In this document: in pieces, positions 39,422 through 53,239 of the stretch
Numbering within the stretch: the first letter of the stretch is position 1
Layout of the letters: every line of letters starts with the position of its first letter
Source of the DNA: Leishmania martiniquensis
Taxonomy: Eukaryota; Euglenozoa; Kinetoplastea; Trypanosomatida; Trypanosomatidae
Assembly (NCBI RefSeq): GCF_017916325.1
Contig: NC_090171.1
Coordinates: 202,501-266,500, forward strand
DNA length: 64,000 nt
Reading direction: 5' to 3'
The notes under the pieces: model-generated
The model's input: only the letters and a program-made list of their open reading frames with translations
Told to the model about the DNA's origin: nothing
Databases searched by the model: none
Translations under genes and position numbers: made by a program

Positions 39422-42055
39422 GGGAAGCTGAAAAAGAAGTTCTTACGCTGCCACTTTGCTCCTCCACTGCGTTTCACAATTGCATCCCACTCTTTCTATT
39501 TTCGTGGCGTTTCTCCTCGTTTTTTTTCTATTGTCTCCTATCTGCCCTCTGCCCTTTCGTCTCCTGTTTAACGTATTAGCGCATACATCTGCGAACTCAC
39601 GAACCCCTCCTCCCCCCAAAGAAGGCGCTCATCACTTGTCTCCCACATTTGACTGTGGCTGTTGAGTTGGTGCACTGACAGGATTGTGTGCCGTTTTCGC
39701 ATTCGCCGCTTCTTTGTGCGCCAAGCCTAAGCGGGCCAAGTTAATACCGACCGTAGCAAACAGGCCGAAGAAAAAAATAATAATACGCCGGGGAAAATCG
39801 GGAAAATCACTACAACAAAAAAAAGAAGGCAGGCTGAGTAGGTACTTCCTCTCGGCAGCTCTTCAAGTCGCACGCTCTTTGCCCCCCCCCACACATACCG
39901 GCACGCTCACACATCTCATCCGCCCCATCAAAGTGTGGCGTGCCTTGCTGCACAAGACGCTTACGCACGTCAAGTCACCCATATCTTTCACCTGCTTTTC
40001 TTTTTTCGCTACCTTTTCGCTTGCCGCTTCTGAATCTGAGTGCCCTCTCTCACTCGTTCTGCTCCTCAGTCTCCTGTCACATTGAGCGCGGTATCTCGCA
40101 CCGCTCTGCCGAGCAATACACGCGCGATACGGCGACGAGAAGAGTGCCGGGGGACGGTTTCAGTGTTCAACTCCTTCCTGCGACTCCTCTCTTCCTTTGG
40201 CAGCCATCTCACGCGCATCAACAAGAGACACCGACACTCGCCTTCTGTTTTTTTTCTCTTTTCGCCTCTGTTGATGGTTTTACCGAGCTGATTGCGGAAG
40301 CTCTCCCTGTTCTTTCTCTTTTCGCCAGCAGTGGTCAGCTCATCACAGATCCGCACGAGAGCACACACGCGAGAGGTCAATTGCAAGCAAAGAGGAGGAG
40401 GGAAGCAAAGTAAGAGGTGCGCGTGCGGCTTCGCCCTGGTGTTCACATCTCCACGTGCCGTACTGGTGTGACCTCTCAGCGCCTACCATTGTTCGATAAT
40501 TGCTGTGGACGCGTCGCAGGGGAAACACGTGAGGAGACGACCGATTTTTTTTTTTTCTGTTGATGGTGGTGATTGTGGATATTTGAAAGGGGACGCCGCC
40601 CAGTCATTCCTCTGTAAGCGCAAGCATTTCATCAGAAGCGTAGGCGTCCTGTGCACCTTTTTGCACTGCGCTTCTCTCTCTCTCACCCTCCATCCCCCCT
40701 CTCTCCCTCTTTGCCTTGCCCACGCGACGGCAACAGCGACGATAGGAAAGCACGAAGAGCACGCACGAAACGAAGAAAAGAGGGTGTTTTATACACGCAA
40801 AGTAACCCTCTTCCGTATCGTCCGCTCTCTTGTTCCAACCCCGTTTCGTCTTTCCCTCTCCCTTTCCCTTTTCGCGCCTTGCCGTCGTCTACTCCTGCCC
40901 TCCCTTCTCCGTCTTAACTGATCTGGCAGCTAGCCTGCCTTTGTTTTTGGCTGCCTGGGGGTCGTCTTTATTGCCGCCATTGGGTTTCAGCCGATAATGC
41001 GTTGAACGTTTTCTTTTTTTTCGGTGAAGTGCATCACTCCTCTTCTCTTTAGCTTTTCTCCTGGTGGCGTCTCCTCTTTTCCGCTCCTCTTCTGCGTGGT
41101 GCAGCTGAGCTTTGCTTTTCGTTTTATGGGCTGAACCTTCGCTTTTTTTTTTTCGCTCCTTTTCTTTGGTCGTTTGTTTTTAGACGCTCCACCTCATCCC
41201 TCTCGAGTCCACACATCTCACTCGCTCTCTCCCTACATATTGTGTTCTCTCACCCATCCCTTTCCTCGTCAAGCCTGCGCTTATATCTCTATACAAACTT
41301 TGAGCCTCTCCACCTCTCCCCTTCTCCCCCCTCTCTCCCTCTCCCTCTGCCTCTGCCTCTGTGTCTCTTGTTTCGCTTTTCCTTCTTTGTTCGTTTTTCC
41401 TGCCGCCTCTTTTCTTCGCTTCAACCGCTACTGTCCAGTTTTCACTTCCAGTGCTCCATCGGTTCTGGGCACTTCTCCCCTTCAGTGCCTTTTTTTTTCT
41501 TCTAGTGCCGCTCTTCTTTCTGTATTCCTACTCTCGTACTATTGCCATTACGCGCCTTGTTGCCGATTCTACTCTGATCACGCCTCCACCACTGCATATA
41601 GAAATACACGCGCGGGGTGGGGGTTGCAGACACAACACTAGCGTGCTCAGGGCGTCGAAGCCGTTGCCGTTTGCAGTTGCTTTGCGGCAGTGTAGAGCAT
41701 CTCTTCGACGTTTATTTTACTATTATTTTCCACTTCCCTTTTGAAACTGTCCGTGCCTTTCTCCCCGGGCGAATCTCCCCAGGCGCGTGGAGGCGCTACA
41801 GGCCTGTGGTCCTTGACAGAGCATTCCTACTGGTGCCCTCACACCGTTTTATTTTTCGTTCCGCGCGAGCCTCTTCCTAGTGGTGTGCGTGTGCGTGTGT
41901 GCGTATTGTTGCTCGGCTCCTCGTATTGATCCCCTCCCTGCGTGTGTGCGAGTGTGTGTCTGTTTACTCCCTGTCTCCGCAACGCTTCCGGCTTTCCTTA
42001 GTTGTTAACGTCTAGGTTCTACTGTATTGCGCTTCTCTCTCCGGCGGCTCACACC

Positions 42056-43576
42056 ATGCCGAGCGCGCATCCGCAGCACCGCAACTGGAGCTCCTCCAAC
42101 TCGGGGGAGGTGGGATCGCGTCAGAGTCCCGCGTCTACTTCAGAAGGCCGCCGCAGCCCGAACGGGCGCCGTTCCTATCAAGAGCGCATCACGACGGTGC
42201 GCTTTGTTCAGCCATCGACAGGCGAGAAGATGTGCACGAAGCTGAACCGCGTGCAGCGAACAAAGATGAAACCGGAGAATGATGCAGAGCTGTGCGAAAG
42301 CTTTCTGAAAGGCCACTGCGATTCCGGAAACGGGTGCCAGTACGTACACGTGCCAAAGCAGTACCTGTGGCGCCTGCTGAGCCCGCAGGTGGACCCCAAG
42401 ACACTCTTTTACTACCCCGGGTTCAACGTGCGCTGCTACACACCTGACATGAATGTATACTACGACATCCCTAGCGAGTTCATTTACCAAACCAAAGGAA
42501 GCGATCGCTACGTGGAGCTCTTCAACGACAACGGCGACAACTTCAAGGACAAGTGCCGTTTGTGCCCACACCTGCAGTCCCGCGGCATGTGCGACAACAA
42601 CGAACAGTGCGACGACATCCACTGTGCTGTGGCAGACCTTGATCAGTTTCCGCACATTGCTACGCACCGCGCCACCAGGGAGGCTGTTGGACGCTATGAG
42701 CACATGCCGCAAGATCTTATCGTGCGCGTGTATCAGCCCAACACACCAGGTGACGGAATGGACTTTAACGGCGATGACGTCCTTCGCACAGCGGGTGCCA
42801 CACAGTATGAGGATGCGTACAGGCAGGCCGGCGGTATCCCGGCACTGAAGATGCAGCACTGCGCTCACTTCCAAACTAAGAAGCTGTGCCGCATGGGTGA
42901 CGGCTGTCGCTTCCTACACGTCGTCTCTGTGGCGTTAGCCAGCCCCGCACCGGACGAGGAGGCGTCGAACCGCTCGTCACCGGCCCCAGCAGCGACCGCG
43001 GCTCCCGCTACCAATGCACCTAGCTCTGCTAATGCCGTCTTTATCGCGGCAAAGCCTCCCACAGCAATGATGGCGGCACCGACCGTAACCGCGGGGCGCC
43101 AGCTGGGCGAGGACGATGTAGCGATGAATGCAGCGGCGGAGATGGCAGCCATCGCGATGGCCTCTGACGAGCCGCGATACATCGGCTCGCATGCGGACAA
43201 CACCGCATCAGGGGAGTTTAGAAACGAACGCCCCCAAATGTACGGCACTCAGGCGGCAGTGCTCCCGCAGCCCCAGCCGCTACGTCAGCCGCCGCTGCAA
43301 CCGAACTCCCTCTACCCATACGGCGGAGTGTCAATGGGAGCCGCGAATGGGCGCATCTCGCCGGTGCAGTACCGCTCTAGCGGACGTGTATCGCCGATTA
43401 AGGTGGTCGTGACTCCAGGCCAAATGGAGGGGGTACCAGCGCAGCGCCTCTCGCCGATTTCTCTGCCCAGTGGTGGCGCTTCTGGAACGTACACGCAGCA
43501 GCCCCCTAGTCGCACCTCACCGCTCCGCCGCAACAATCCGTACTCACTGTCGCCCTCCTCCACAAGCCTTAACTGA
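42056..43576 (+). CDS. Triple CCCH zinc-finger RNA-binding protein (first of pair)
   Basis: A 506-residue protein. The frame opens at a TTG at 42002; the first ATG is 42056. It has three CCCH fingers: C80-x7-C-x5-C-x3-H (LCESFLKGHC...CQYVH), C170-x8-C-x5-C-x3-H (LCPHLQSRGMC...CDDIH) and C269-x8-C-x5-C-x3-H (HCAHFQTKKLC...CRFLH). CCCH fingers of this spacing bind single-stranded AU-rich RNA, and such proteins are main controllers of mRNA fate in trypanosomatids. A conserved segment between fingers 1 and 2 (Y-D-I-P-S-E-F-I-Y-Q-T-K-G-S-D-R-Y, then LFNDNGDNFK) is shared with the second CCCH protein. The C-terminal 220 residues are Ala/Pro/Ser-rich and repeat S-P motifs (ISPVQY, VSPIK, LSPIS, TSPL), possible phosphorylation sites. 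From memory, T. brucei ZC3H31 and ZC3H32 are neighbours like this pair; I cannot confirm the match. Confidence 0.9.
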   Translation: MPSAHPQHRNWSSSNSGEVGSRQSPASTSEGRRSPNGRRSYQERITTVRFVQPSTGEKMCTKLNRVQRTKMKPENDAELCESFLKGHCDSGNGCQYVHVPKQYLWRLLSPQVDPKTLFYYPGFNVRCYTPDMNVYYDIPSEFIYQTKGSDRYVELFNDNGDNFKDKCRLCPHLQSRGMCDNNEQCDDIHCAVADLDQFPHIATHRATREAVGRYEHMPQDLIVRVYQPNTPGDGMDFNGDDVLRTAGATQYEDAYRQAGGIPALKMQHCAHFQTKKLCRMGDGCRFLHVVSVALASPAPDEEASNRSSPAPAATAAPATNAPSSANAVFIAAKPPTAMMAAPTVTAGRQLGEDDVAMNAAAEMAAIAMASDEPRYIGSHADNTASGEFRNERPQMYGTQAAVLPQPQPLRQPPLQPNSLYPYGGVSMGAANGRISPVQYRSSGRVSPIKVVVTPGQMEGVPAQRLSPISLPSGGASGTYTQQPPSRTSPLRRNNPYSLSPSSTSLN

Positions 43577-45771
43577 GCTTCATCTGCGGTGCACCCCAAC
43601 CACTCCCCTACTCGAGTGCGCCTCTTCCCACACCTGTGCCAACTCACCCACCGCCATCGTGCGCGCCGGCAAGCATATCACGTGGCAAAGTGTACGGCGC
43701 TGGAAAGCCTCTTTGTATCTCCTCACCCCACCTTGTAGTACTAACACATACATACACGCTTGTGCAGACACGGGTTCATCCACACGCATGGCCAGCCCTG
43801 CTTCCTTCCTTATTTGTCACTATGTTTTTTTTTGTTTTTGTATATCGACCAAACTCTTTTCCTTCCTGACCTTTCGCTTTTTTGGTTTCTCTTTTCCCAT
43901 CACTCCCCTTCCCTCTTCTTCCATGATGGGCTCTCTGCGCTCCTCTTCTCTCCCTCCTCCTCTTCTCCATCACCTCTCTTCCGTTTCTTATAAACATGGA
44001 TCTCTTCTTGCACGCGCCTTGTCTCGTTTTTCTTTTTTTGTGTGTGTGTGTTTCGGCTTTCTTTCCTGTTCGCTGTCCCCACCCTCTTTTGTGTGTCCGT
44101 TTTTTTTCCTGTTTTCGTGCCCTTCGTTACCTAGGCGACCCAATGCCGCCTTTTATGCCCCTCCCCCTCCCCCCTCTACTGGTCGCCTCGTTATGCTCTT
44201 CCTGTATGTTTCCCTTCGCTTGTGGCTTTCATTGCGTGGGCCTCTGCCACCTCCGTATGAAAAAAGTGAGTGCCGCAATCGCTTTTCTCGCTGGCATGCT
44301 GCTTTGATGTCCTTGAGAGGAGGTCTTCATGCGTGACCGTGTACGTGTACGCCTTCTGGGTGATGTCTTTGCCCCGCCCCGCCCCTGCGTCTCTCGAGCC
44401 TCAGACGTGCCCCTTCCATTTGCGTAAACGTACGAGTGCTTGTGTGTGACACGATGCGTACTGGACATGCATCATTTTTTTCTTGTATTTTTATTTTGGT
44501 TACGTCTTGCGCGGGTGCGATTCCTCTCAACCTCTCCCCTCACCACCACTTCCACCTCCACGAAAAGGAACAAAAGAAGAGCGGAGGACGGGAAGCTCAC
44601 GAAGAGCACATAGACACGCAAACGAAAAGAGCACACAGAGGGATTTTGGGTGATGCGTCAGATCGACGGACGTCGACCTGCCCTTACCCGTGTTTTTTCC
44701 GGTTTGTTTTCCTCCGTGATGTACTCTCTCGGTGCCCTGACACTCCTTTCGGAAACAACATTTTGGCCTTTTTCCTTTCACCGCTAGCGTTTTTGTTGTT
44801 ATTTGCCCCCCTCTCCTCCTCCTCCTTCCTTGTTCCATTTGGGAGGTATCTGTGACAGTCTTGCTCGTCCAGCTCGACCTTTGTTCCTTACATACCGTGC
44901 GATTTTCCCTTCCCCTTTTCTTTTTTGAGTCTTCTCTTCGGCTGAAAGGAATCCACGGTGCGGGAAAAGACGAGGGGATGTAACCATGGGCCAACGCTAA
45001 CATTCGAGTTGCCGCACAACGGTTCTTCTTTCAGGTTCACATCCGTGCATACAAAACCACGCACACACACACATGCATTTTTGCTGAGCGTGTTCGAGAA
45101 GATGTTTTCAACTTTCTGCTACTCAGCACGTGCCGATGGCGCCGTGTCTTTCGAGTGCGTTGGCCATTTCTTTTTACTTTTTCTTTCACATTTACACTTA
45201 TCGTGCTATGCTGCTGGCCGCATAGAAGCCTCTGCGCGTCTGTTTGTACGTGTGTATGTATGTATGCATCTTTTCTCTCTTTCAGTGTGTGCACTTCTCA
45301 TCATGGAATGGCCCCCCCTCTCCCCCTCCCTCCCCTCTCTCTCCCTTCTCGTGTGCATTGTGTGTGTTCCTTTTCGTTCTGTTCTGTCGGTTGTAATGCT
45401 TTTTTCCTTTTTTCCCCTCTCGCTTCCCCAGTGTCTTTCGCACTTTCCCTTTCGTTCTTTGCTCTGCGCCTCCTCCTCTTCCTCTCTTCATGCCGATTAA
45501 ACCAGTCAATCGATGTAAACTGGAATCGCCTTGGGGCTCCCCCGCTGCACCCCCCTCCTCCTCCCCCTTTTCCAGTGAGGGAAATTTTGTCTTTTTGGTT
45601 ACCTTTCTGCCTCCCGCAAACGCCGGATTCTGTGTGCGTTATCACACCCCGCACCACCGGCCCCCGCTTCGGCGTCGCTTTTCTTTTTTTTCTTTACTGT
45701 GTGTGCGCGTTCCTGCTCGTTTCCATTTTGCTCTCTTTTCATCGTTTCCTTTTGTGTTCACTTTGGCTTCT

Positions 45772-45789
45772 AATATATATATATATATT
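45772..45789. repeat. (TA)n microsatellite
   Basis: An AT/TA dinucleotide run inside CT-rich spacer. Confidence 0.9.
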
Positions 45790-48700
45790 AGTTGGTTTTC
45801 TATTCACGTTGGCCTTTCCTTTTCCCTTCCGCGTGTGCGCCGAGTTGGGGGTGGGGTTGATGGTGGTAGCGGTGGTGGCTCTCTCTATGGCTATTGGCCT
45901 CTCCTCTGTTTTCACTCATTTTTGCCGTTGTGTGAGTACATCTGGAGGCTGCCTACATGTCTTTATACACTCGTGTTTGCGACATCCCCCTTCCCCACTC
46001 CCTCAGACTTATCCATTCGCCATGAATACTGTTCTCTTTTTTTTCCCATTGTTGTTTTACTCCGTCTTTTTTCGACTGTTTTGCTTCTCTCTTCTCTTCA
46101 GATTCGATCCCCCTCCCCTCCCCCTCCTTTTTTGTTTGCGCTTTCTCTTCGTCTCCTTAAAAGAGAAGTTCTTTTTCCTTCCGTATCAGCTTTCCTTTTT
46201 TTCACGTGTGTGCGCGCTTGTATGTGTGTGTTTCTCTCTCTCTTGCTCTCTCAACTTTGTCTAGACCCTTTCTTTGAAGCGGCTTTCTCCTTCTCAATCA
46301 GATTCGTTGCCGCATCCTTTCCTTTTTTTTTCAGTCTTCTTCTTGTGCGTCGCTGTCGATCTCTTTTTTTTTCACCTTTGAGGCCCCCCTCATTTTCCTC
46401 TTCACTTTGCACTTTTGCAGAAGTTCACCTCGGGTCTTCTCCGTGGAAGGTGCGGCAGACACACACACACACACACGAGAAAGGAGGAGAAAAAGGGGAC
46501 GGTGCAAGACGGTACTCCAGTGACAAAGGAGCTGAATGAGATGGCTGGAGCTGTACATGAAATGACAAAGGCATCAGCAGTTTGCTCTCGCTGTTATCGT
46601 GTGCCCCCCACTCCTTCACATTTTTTCTTGTCGCTTTTCCCTTTCTTCAACTCTCTGCATTCAGTGCGGTTGTTTCTTCACGCTCTTCTCGCGGCGTGCC
46701 CACCCCCCTCCCCACTCTAAAACCACCATCGGCCACCACCACCATCATCGAATTCGCAGATTCATTTCATGGCCTTTTGTGATCTTTCTCTCCCTCACAC
46801 TTTTGCCGCCTTGTCGTTATTTGGGCTGTACGTGCTTCCTTCGCCACACTCTGCCGCGCGTGAGGGCTTGCTGCCTCTCCATTTTCGAGCTAGCACTTTT
46901 GATATTTCGCCTCCCTCCTCACTTGGCTTGGTTATCGCATCACGCTGTTGAAATATGTTCTTTCCCTCCCCCCTCTTCTCCGCGCGCGCCTGTGCCTGTG
47001 CGTGTTAGCCGACTCGCTTTGATGATCTTGATGCAGAGGTTACTTTGGGCTCTTTTTTTCGCTTTCCTCTCTTCGCATGATTTCATAAGCACACTTCCTC
47101 TCACAGAATCAAGGACTCCTTCGGAAGAACTTCCCAAGTCGAAAGCCTTTTACAGACGCACACGCACGCATTCATATTTACATTAGCAGGCACTGGCTTC
47201 CCCATCTCATCCTCGCTGAGGTGGCCCGACGCAGCCCTGTGTTCCTGTGTGCCCCCTCCCCTCCCTTCCCCTTTCCCTATGAGAGAAAAACGGAGTGTCA
47301 TCGCCGTTGATATTGATGTATCGGGTCTGCAAGCAGAGAGCGCCTTGGTTGTGGGCTGTGCTGCGTGGTGCCACTGCGCATCGCGCCACTTGGAATGTAA
47401 ATTCGAAAAAGCAGAGCGCGCGAGGGAGGCTGACCAAAGAAGGAGGAGTACCTCAAAAGAACGAAAATCGAGGCTCTGGTCGGAGCTGCTTTTGGCGCGT
47501 CCGGTGCGAAGCGCTTACGTGCATGGTGCCCTTCTCTCTTTGCCCTTTCTTCCCTATTCTCGACGTCATCTCACCACCCTCTTTCCTTTGTTTCCCTTTT
47601 TTTCATCTTCTTCTGTGGATGCCGCTCTCTCTCTCTTCCCGAGAGATCTTCCCCCCTATCCCTTGCACCGATTCCCTCTTCTAAGTCCTCTCCGCCCCGC
47701 CGCTTTCAGTGTGACCTCCATTTTGCTATAGGTGAGTAAACGGACGAGGTGAGGACACTCTCCCCATGAAGACCGAGCTCGACTCTATGCTTTCCTGTGT
47801 GTGACGAGGGAGGATGTATAGGCTTCTGGGTGGTCGGGGTGCGCTCTTGTGTGCGCCTTTACGCATGACGCCTGTCGACATATTCCCCAGCGCTGCTCAC
47901 TTTTTCAGTTCGATGTGGCGCGTGCCATCTCGACTTTTTTTCCCATCCTCGCCTCATGAGTGTCACCGGTTTACTCTTCGTTTCTCCTCCCCCCACGCAC
48001 TGTTTTTTTTTTCTCCCTGTCGCTCGCACGGTTTTTGTGGCCTTGCTGACTCTCACGCAGTATCTTACCACTTTTCTTTCATGTACCTCCCTCACATCGA
48101 TGCGCGTGTGCGTGTCTTCTCTGTAGTCAGGCGGCCTTGCTCGATGGTGAGGTTCTCTCGCTCGCTGAATCCCTGCTTTCTGCGTCTTGCACACTCGTCT
48201 GCCCCCTGTTCCTTCCCCCTTTTTTCGCCTCCGCTCTCGTTTACATGGACGCTGACATCTGTGGAGCCAACGATGGAGTTGCTTGGGGAAGGGGCGCGCG
48301 TTGTTTCACGTGCATTTTCTACTCTTATGGGGCCGCTGCCCCTCGTCTCTCCTCTCCCTCCCTTCTTGACCTTCTCTCCTGTGGACTGCTTTCGTGCTCA
48401 CTGTGCCTCGCAGCCTTCGCTTTGTTTGCTCACTTTTTTTTCGGTATTCGTGTTCTTCGCGCCATAAGCGGCGAGCCACCTCGTCTTCTAGCCCCGCGCT
48501 CCCCGACAACTTTTACAGTGGGCGCCAGCTTCTCTCACTCTCATTCACTCGCACCCATCCACGAATATGTCGTAGATGGGTGGTGGCCCGATCACATTGG
48601 AAAGTGGGGAGGTGGCAGTCGAGCGAGGATCACCTCAGGCTACGAGGGCAGCGAAGCGGGAGCGGACGCGACTCGGGGTGGAGAGGAAGGGAGCAGCCGA

Positions 48701-48800
48701 TAACTCCTCCATACACATACACAAGAGAATGAGCACACACACACACACAAATAGGAGTGCCTTTGAGTGGACCTTGCCCCTCGTACATGTGCGCGGGCCT

Positions 48801-48830
48801 GTGTGTGCGTGTGTGTGTGTGTGTGTGTGT
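48801..48830. repeat. (GT)n microsatellite
   Basis: A GT dinucleotide run with a single C interruption. Confidence 0.9.
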
Positions 48831-49066
48831 CAGGAAGCGATGCAGTGCAGGCGTGCGATCTCTCGTGATGACGATAGAAGACAACTGCAAGATGAATCAG
48901 AAGCGCGCCTCCTTTTTCCCCATTTGTTATTTGACCCTCGCAACATATACTTGGCGGGAACGAGGGGGGCATAGGGAAGTCATGGGAAATGAAAAAGGGG
49001 GTGGCAGCCATTCAAGCTGTTTGTTCAACTCTGCTGTGAGTGCTGAGCAACAGCCCCCCTCCCCCG

Positions 49067-49088
49067 ACACACACACACACACACACAT
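49067..49088. repeat. (CA)n microsatellite
   Basis: A CA dinucleotide run of about ten units. Confidence 0.9.
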
Positions 49089-52000
49089 CCCCTCAAGGCG
49101 CCCTACCGCTGTGCCGTGTTCCCCCTCCCCCCTTTTCTCCCTCCACTACTGCACATACGACCTTTAAAACTTCTGTCCCCCTTTTTCGCCTCGACTTTTC
49201 CCCTCACATCCTTTCTCCGTTGCAGTTCTTCGGAGGTGTGTATGTGTGTGTGTGTGCGGCAATTCTTGCATTAGTGTTGTCTGCTCGTCTTGGTGGTGCT
49301 CTGTTGTTTGGCCTCTCCCTCGCTTCTTTCCTATGTTCCATCTTTGCCGCTTGGCGGTGCCGTTGCCATTGTACCGTATCCTTCGCCACCACCACTCCCG
49401 CCTCTTCTTCTCTTTTCACTCTTTTCAGCTCCCTTATCATTGATTTTCTCTTCGCTTCGTGACTACGTTCTGTCTTTCCTTTTCGCTTTCGTTTCGTAGA
49501 GTTTCCTATCGCTTCGGCGCGTGACCTCCTCCTTCCTCGGAAGTACGGCTCTGTGCTTGTCCGTGCCTTCCTCCCCCTCGGTGGCCCTCGCCTCTCCTCT
49601 CTTTTCGTGATTTTGTTTCGCCTTTGAGACTTTGTATTCCATGGTCTTTCGCATATATGCATATGTCTGTCTGTGTGTGCGTCTGTGTGTGTGTATAGGA
49701 GCGCGTGCTTGACCAGTCGCAGCCTTTCGTTTTCTCTCTTTCTTCCCCCTTCTCCTTTGTCCCCGCGTCCCTCCACTGAGTCTGTGTATGTGTGTGTGCT
49801 CCGCCAGACAGCAAATTCTCCTTTGCCTTTGGATCTGCTCCTTTATTCACTGGTTGGCGCGCACCCTTTACGGGGGAGGAGGAGGAGGGGGGAGGAAAGG
49901 CTTTCTTTCTCCGCTCGCAGGTTTCGCCACGACTTTCGTGCTCTTTGCTTATTCCATCTTGCGGTCTCGACTCGCCTTTCTTCTGTTCTCTGTCCCCTCC
50001 CCCCCACCACGTTCTTCTCCCTCCTTCCTCGCTAGCACTGACTGTTTTCCGTCCTCTCTCTCCCTCTCTCTATATATATGCACGCCCCCTCTCCCTTTCT
50101 TCTTACTGGCCCGCCCGCGCATCTTCGTCACGCCACTTTTCTGTGCTCGCTTGTTCCTTCTTCGCCATTGTTTTCCTATATGCTCTTTACCCCTTTACCC
50201 CTTTACCACATCTTCCTCTTTTTCTTTTCCCTTTCTTCTATCCTCCTCTGTCTTGTTCGCGTGCTTATTATTGCTCTCTCCTTCTCCGTGTGCGCTGCCT
50301 ATGTTCGTGTTCTTTTGTGTTGTGTGTGCTTTCGCATACGATCGCACCGCCTCTTCTTTTTTTGTGTTCCCCGCTTTCTGTGCGACTCAGGCGTTCAAGC
50401 GAGAACGCGTATTCGCTCGCGCGCGTCGTTGGCTTCGACGGTATGGGTGAGCAGAGAAGAGAGGAGTACGACAACGATGGTGTAGCGGTGAGCGATGGAG
50501 AGTCGGTGTTACGTGTGGCTCCCCCCATTTTTCCCCACTGGGGATCGCCACATGGATAGCTGAGTGTGCGCATTTTTTTCTTAAATTCCCGTTTCTATCG
50601 TTTTGCATCGCTGTTTCGTCGAGTGCGCCTGCCATAATTTACATCCCTCTTGCCTCCTTCTCTGTCAGTGTCGCCGCCGCCCTCACCCTTTTTCCGCGAC
50701 ATTCAGACTTCGCTCTGGTGCACGCGAGGCTGGGGTGCGCTCTCCTCTGCGTTCTCTCTCGTACGGTTTCGCTGCCTTTCCTTTCCCTTCACTTTTAGCG
50801 ATAACGGATGTGTTACACATTCATGCGGAATGCTCGCTGGGACACGACCCAACTTCATCGAGGGAATACGATGACGTCATCTGAGACGACTTCCCTCTCG
50901 AGACAGGAAACAGGAAGCCGAGCACACAAAAAGGTATCAAGGTGGAGAAGTGAAGATCGACTGCTGTGCCCAGCGAGATCACGACCTGCTTATGTCATAC
51001 GCATAGCGAGCATAGGCCAGTGATGAGCAGTAACCCCTCTTCCCGAAAAAAAAACATAAAACACAGACAAGAAAGGGCGTTGTGAAGAAGGAGAGCGACA
51101 CAGCGAGGAGATCGCGATAGGGTCGATGCTCCTGTGCTTTTCTTTTCCCGTCTCTCTTCGTGTTAATTATACCGTACGTTATCCCTCTGCTTGGCTGCTC
51201 GCGGGCCCATTTGGCTTCTGTGGTTGCCGTCTTCTGAATGCGATGCGGTTTCGTTCTCCTCGCACCCTTTCTATTTTTGGACCCCCTCTCTCTGTCTTTC
51301 TCTGGATTGTGTGTGTGTGTGCCTGTGCGTGGCGACTCGCCTGCGGCTAAGTGAAGAGGATGAGAGGAGAGCACGACGGAAGAAGTGTATGGGTGCTGAA
51401 AGCAGTAAATAGACAACTTCGTCGTCCGCGCGCCGCTGCGATAATGGCGGTAGGGAGTCGAAGGCGAGGGCGTGAGGGAAGGGGTGGAGAAGTAGCACTC
51501 AAAACAAAACTAGAAGGTGTATGTGTGTGTGTGCTGAGGATGCACTTTTTACTGACGCGCGCAGCACTTGCGATGGGAAGAGCGGAGGATTTCGGCTGTT
51601 CACCCCCTCTTTTTGCGCCCCTCCCCATTTGTTCGAGACCTCCCAGAGCGCATGCGCTTGTGCATGCTCATGCAAGACGGGCCGATAGCCTGACACCAAA
51701 AACCCCTCGTTCGCGTTGGCGGTAACCGAGACGCTTTTCTTTCGCTCCTTTGGTACTTTCACCCGACCCAGAGTCGCTTCCGTAACTATGATGACGACCG
51801 CGACAGCAGCATGTGCGGGAAGGCTCTTCTCGCTCTACCTCCCCCCCAGCGTCAAGGCCCTCCCGCTCCACTTCTGCGGAGTAGAGAGATCGCTCGTAGC
51901 GAACACGCATGCATCGTGAGGCACGCTTGCGCACCGTCTAGAGCGAAAGGAAACGAGGGAACAAAACGAAAGCTCAGCACGTGGGCATCTCGGGGGCAAC

Positions 52001-53239
52001 TTCCATTACCTCCTGACGATCGGCGCAGAGGATATCATCCGTTTGGGCCATTGCCCTCAGAGTGCCTCTTTGCCTGTGTGCCTTGCGTGTTGTCTCTTTG
52101 GGCCTTTGATCTGCCGCGGTGACCAACCACCCGAGTCACCGCGCGCCTGCCTTTTTTTTTCCCTGCTCTTTCTATACTCTCTCTCCCTTGTCCCTCCGCC
52201 CCTGCCTCCCCTCTTCTCGCTTTCTCTTCCCCTGCGCACGCTCACCGTACGCCCTGCATTTTCATGCGGGGCATACCGCGACGACCAAGTGAGAAACAGA
52301 AGCAGCCGTTGAAGGAAAAAAACAAGACAGTTGAGGGGTCCGCTTGCCCACGTGTGCCTGTGTGTTTTTGCGTCTTTAAGGATACATTTCATGTGTTTAT
52401 ATGTCTGCGTCTCTATACGATTGCATGTGAGTGAGTTGCTGAACGTGTTGGCTCGTCTGTGTCCGTGTGTCGTTCGTGCACTTCTTGCGTATTGTTTTAC
52501 ATGATTACCATCTTGCTTGTCCGCCTATGTGTGTGCCCGTGTATGTATCCCATGCTCCTTCATCTCTCTCCCTCCCTCTTTTTCATGGCTTCTGCTCCTT
52601 GTCGAGTTCTCCACTGTTTTTCCCCTCTTTTTCGACCCCTTCGACGCTGTGCCACTCTCCTCCCCCTCCTCTATTTTCGTCCTTTGCCCATTGCTCTTTC
52701 TCATCGCTTTTTGCGTATCTCCTCCCCTCAATGCGCACGCGCTTCTGGAGCGAAGAGCAATATTCCCAAAACCACTAGTCGAGGAAACGCTGCACTCCGC
52801 GAGGGTAGTGCGATCACCCCCTCCCCTCCCCCAAAAAAACGTGAAGGGATGGGAGCACTATACTGCGCATGGATCTCGGAAGTTCAAGTACTTGTTTCTT
52901 CTTGTGTGTGCTTGTATGTATCGAAAGAGTCGCCTACAAAAATGAATCGGAACACATCTACGGAAGCCAAACGGGTGCAGCCGCAAACGAAATGCACGGC
53001 ACTCAGGCGTGAGCCAAAGGAGACGGAAAGAACAATGAGAGCGCAAACGAAGCCGCGCAGAGACGTGTGCCTGCACGCGCACCACTATGTTCTCCGGTGC
53101 AGACACCCAAGGATAAGCGACGGTGGGCAGTCAACACACCGTGGCCCAGAAGCGGGGTGGCCGACACCCACGAAAATGCTACGCGGGTTATACCCTTCGT
53201 GGTCGTTTAAATTGATTAGCCTACACTTCCACTTTGCTC

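Larger units (their letters stand above)
37603..42055. other. Spacer before the first CCCH gene
   Basis: The remaining 4.4 kb of the gap. It holds GT and CA microsatellites (38262-38280, 39402-39421) and very CT-rich sequence from about 41020 to 41560, leading to the acceptor of the CCCH gene (TTTCCTTAG, AG at 42000-42001). I see no supported gene. Confidence 0.55.
43577..53239. other. Long non-coding gap between the CCCH genes, left part
   Basis: 9.7 kb without a convincing gene. The + strand is extremely CT-rich (for example 43850-44170, 45280-46420, 47530-48440, 49690-50320), so open frames are long but translate only to S/L/F/P-rich strings. A TA tract (45772-45789) and GT/CA tracts (46461-46477, 48801-48830, 49067-49088) are present. 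More mixed sequence lies at 50840-51120, 51350-51720 and 52880-53235, with no conserved protein. It may be the long 3' UTR of the first CCCH gene and 5' flank of the second. Confidence 0.5.

Noticed and set aside
45155..46264. 369-codon open frame on the + strand
   Set aside because: It translates to S/L/F/P-rich low complexity from a CT-rich tract, overlaps another long open frame (45490-46539) of the same kind, and has no motif.
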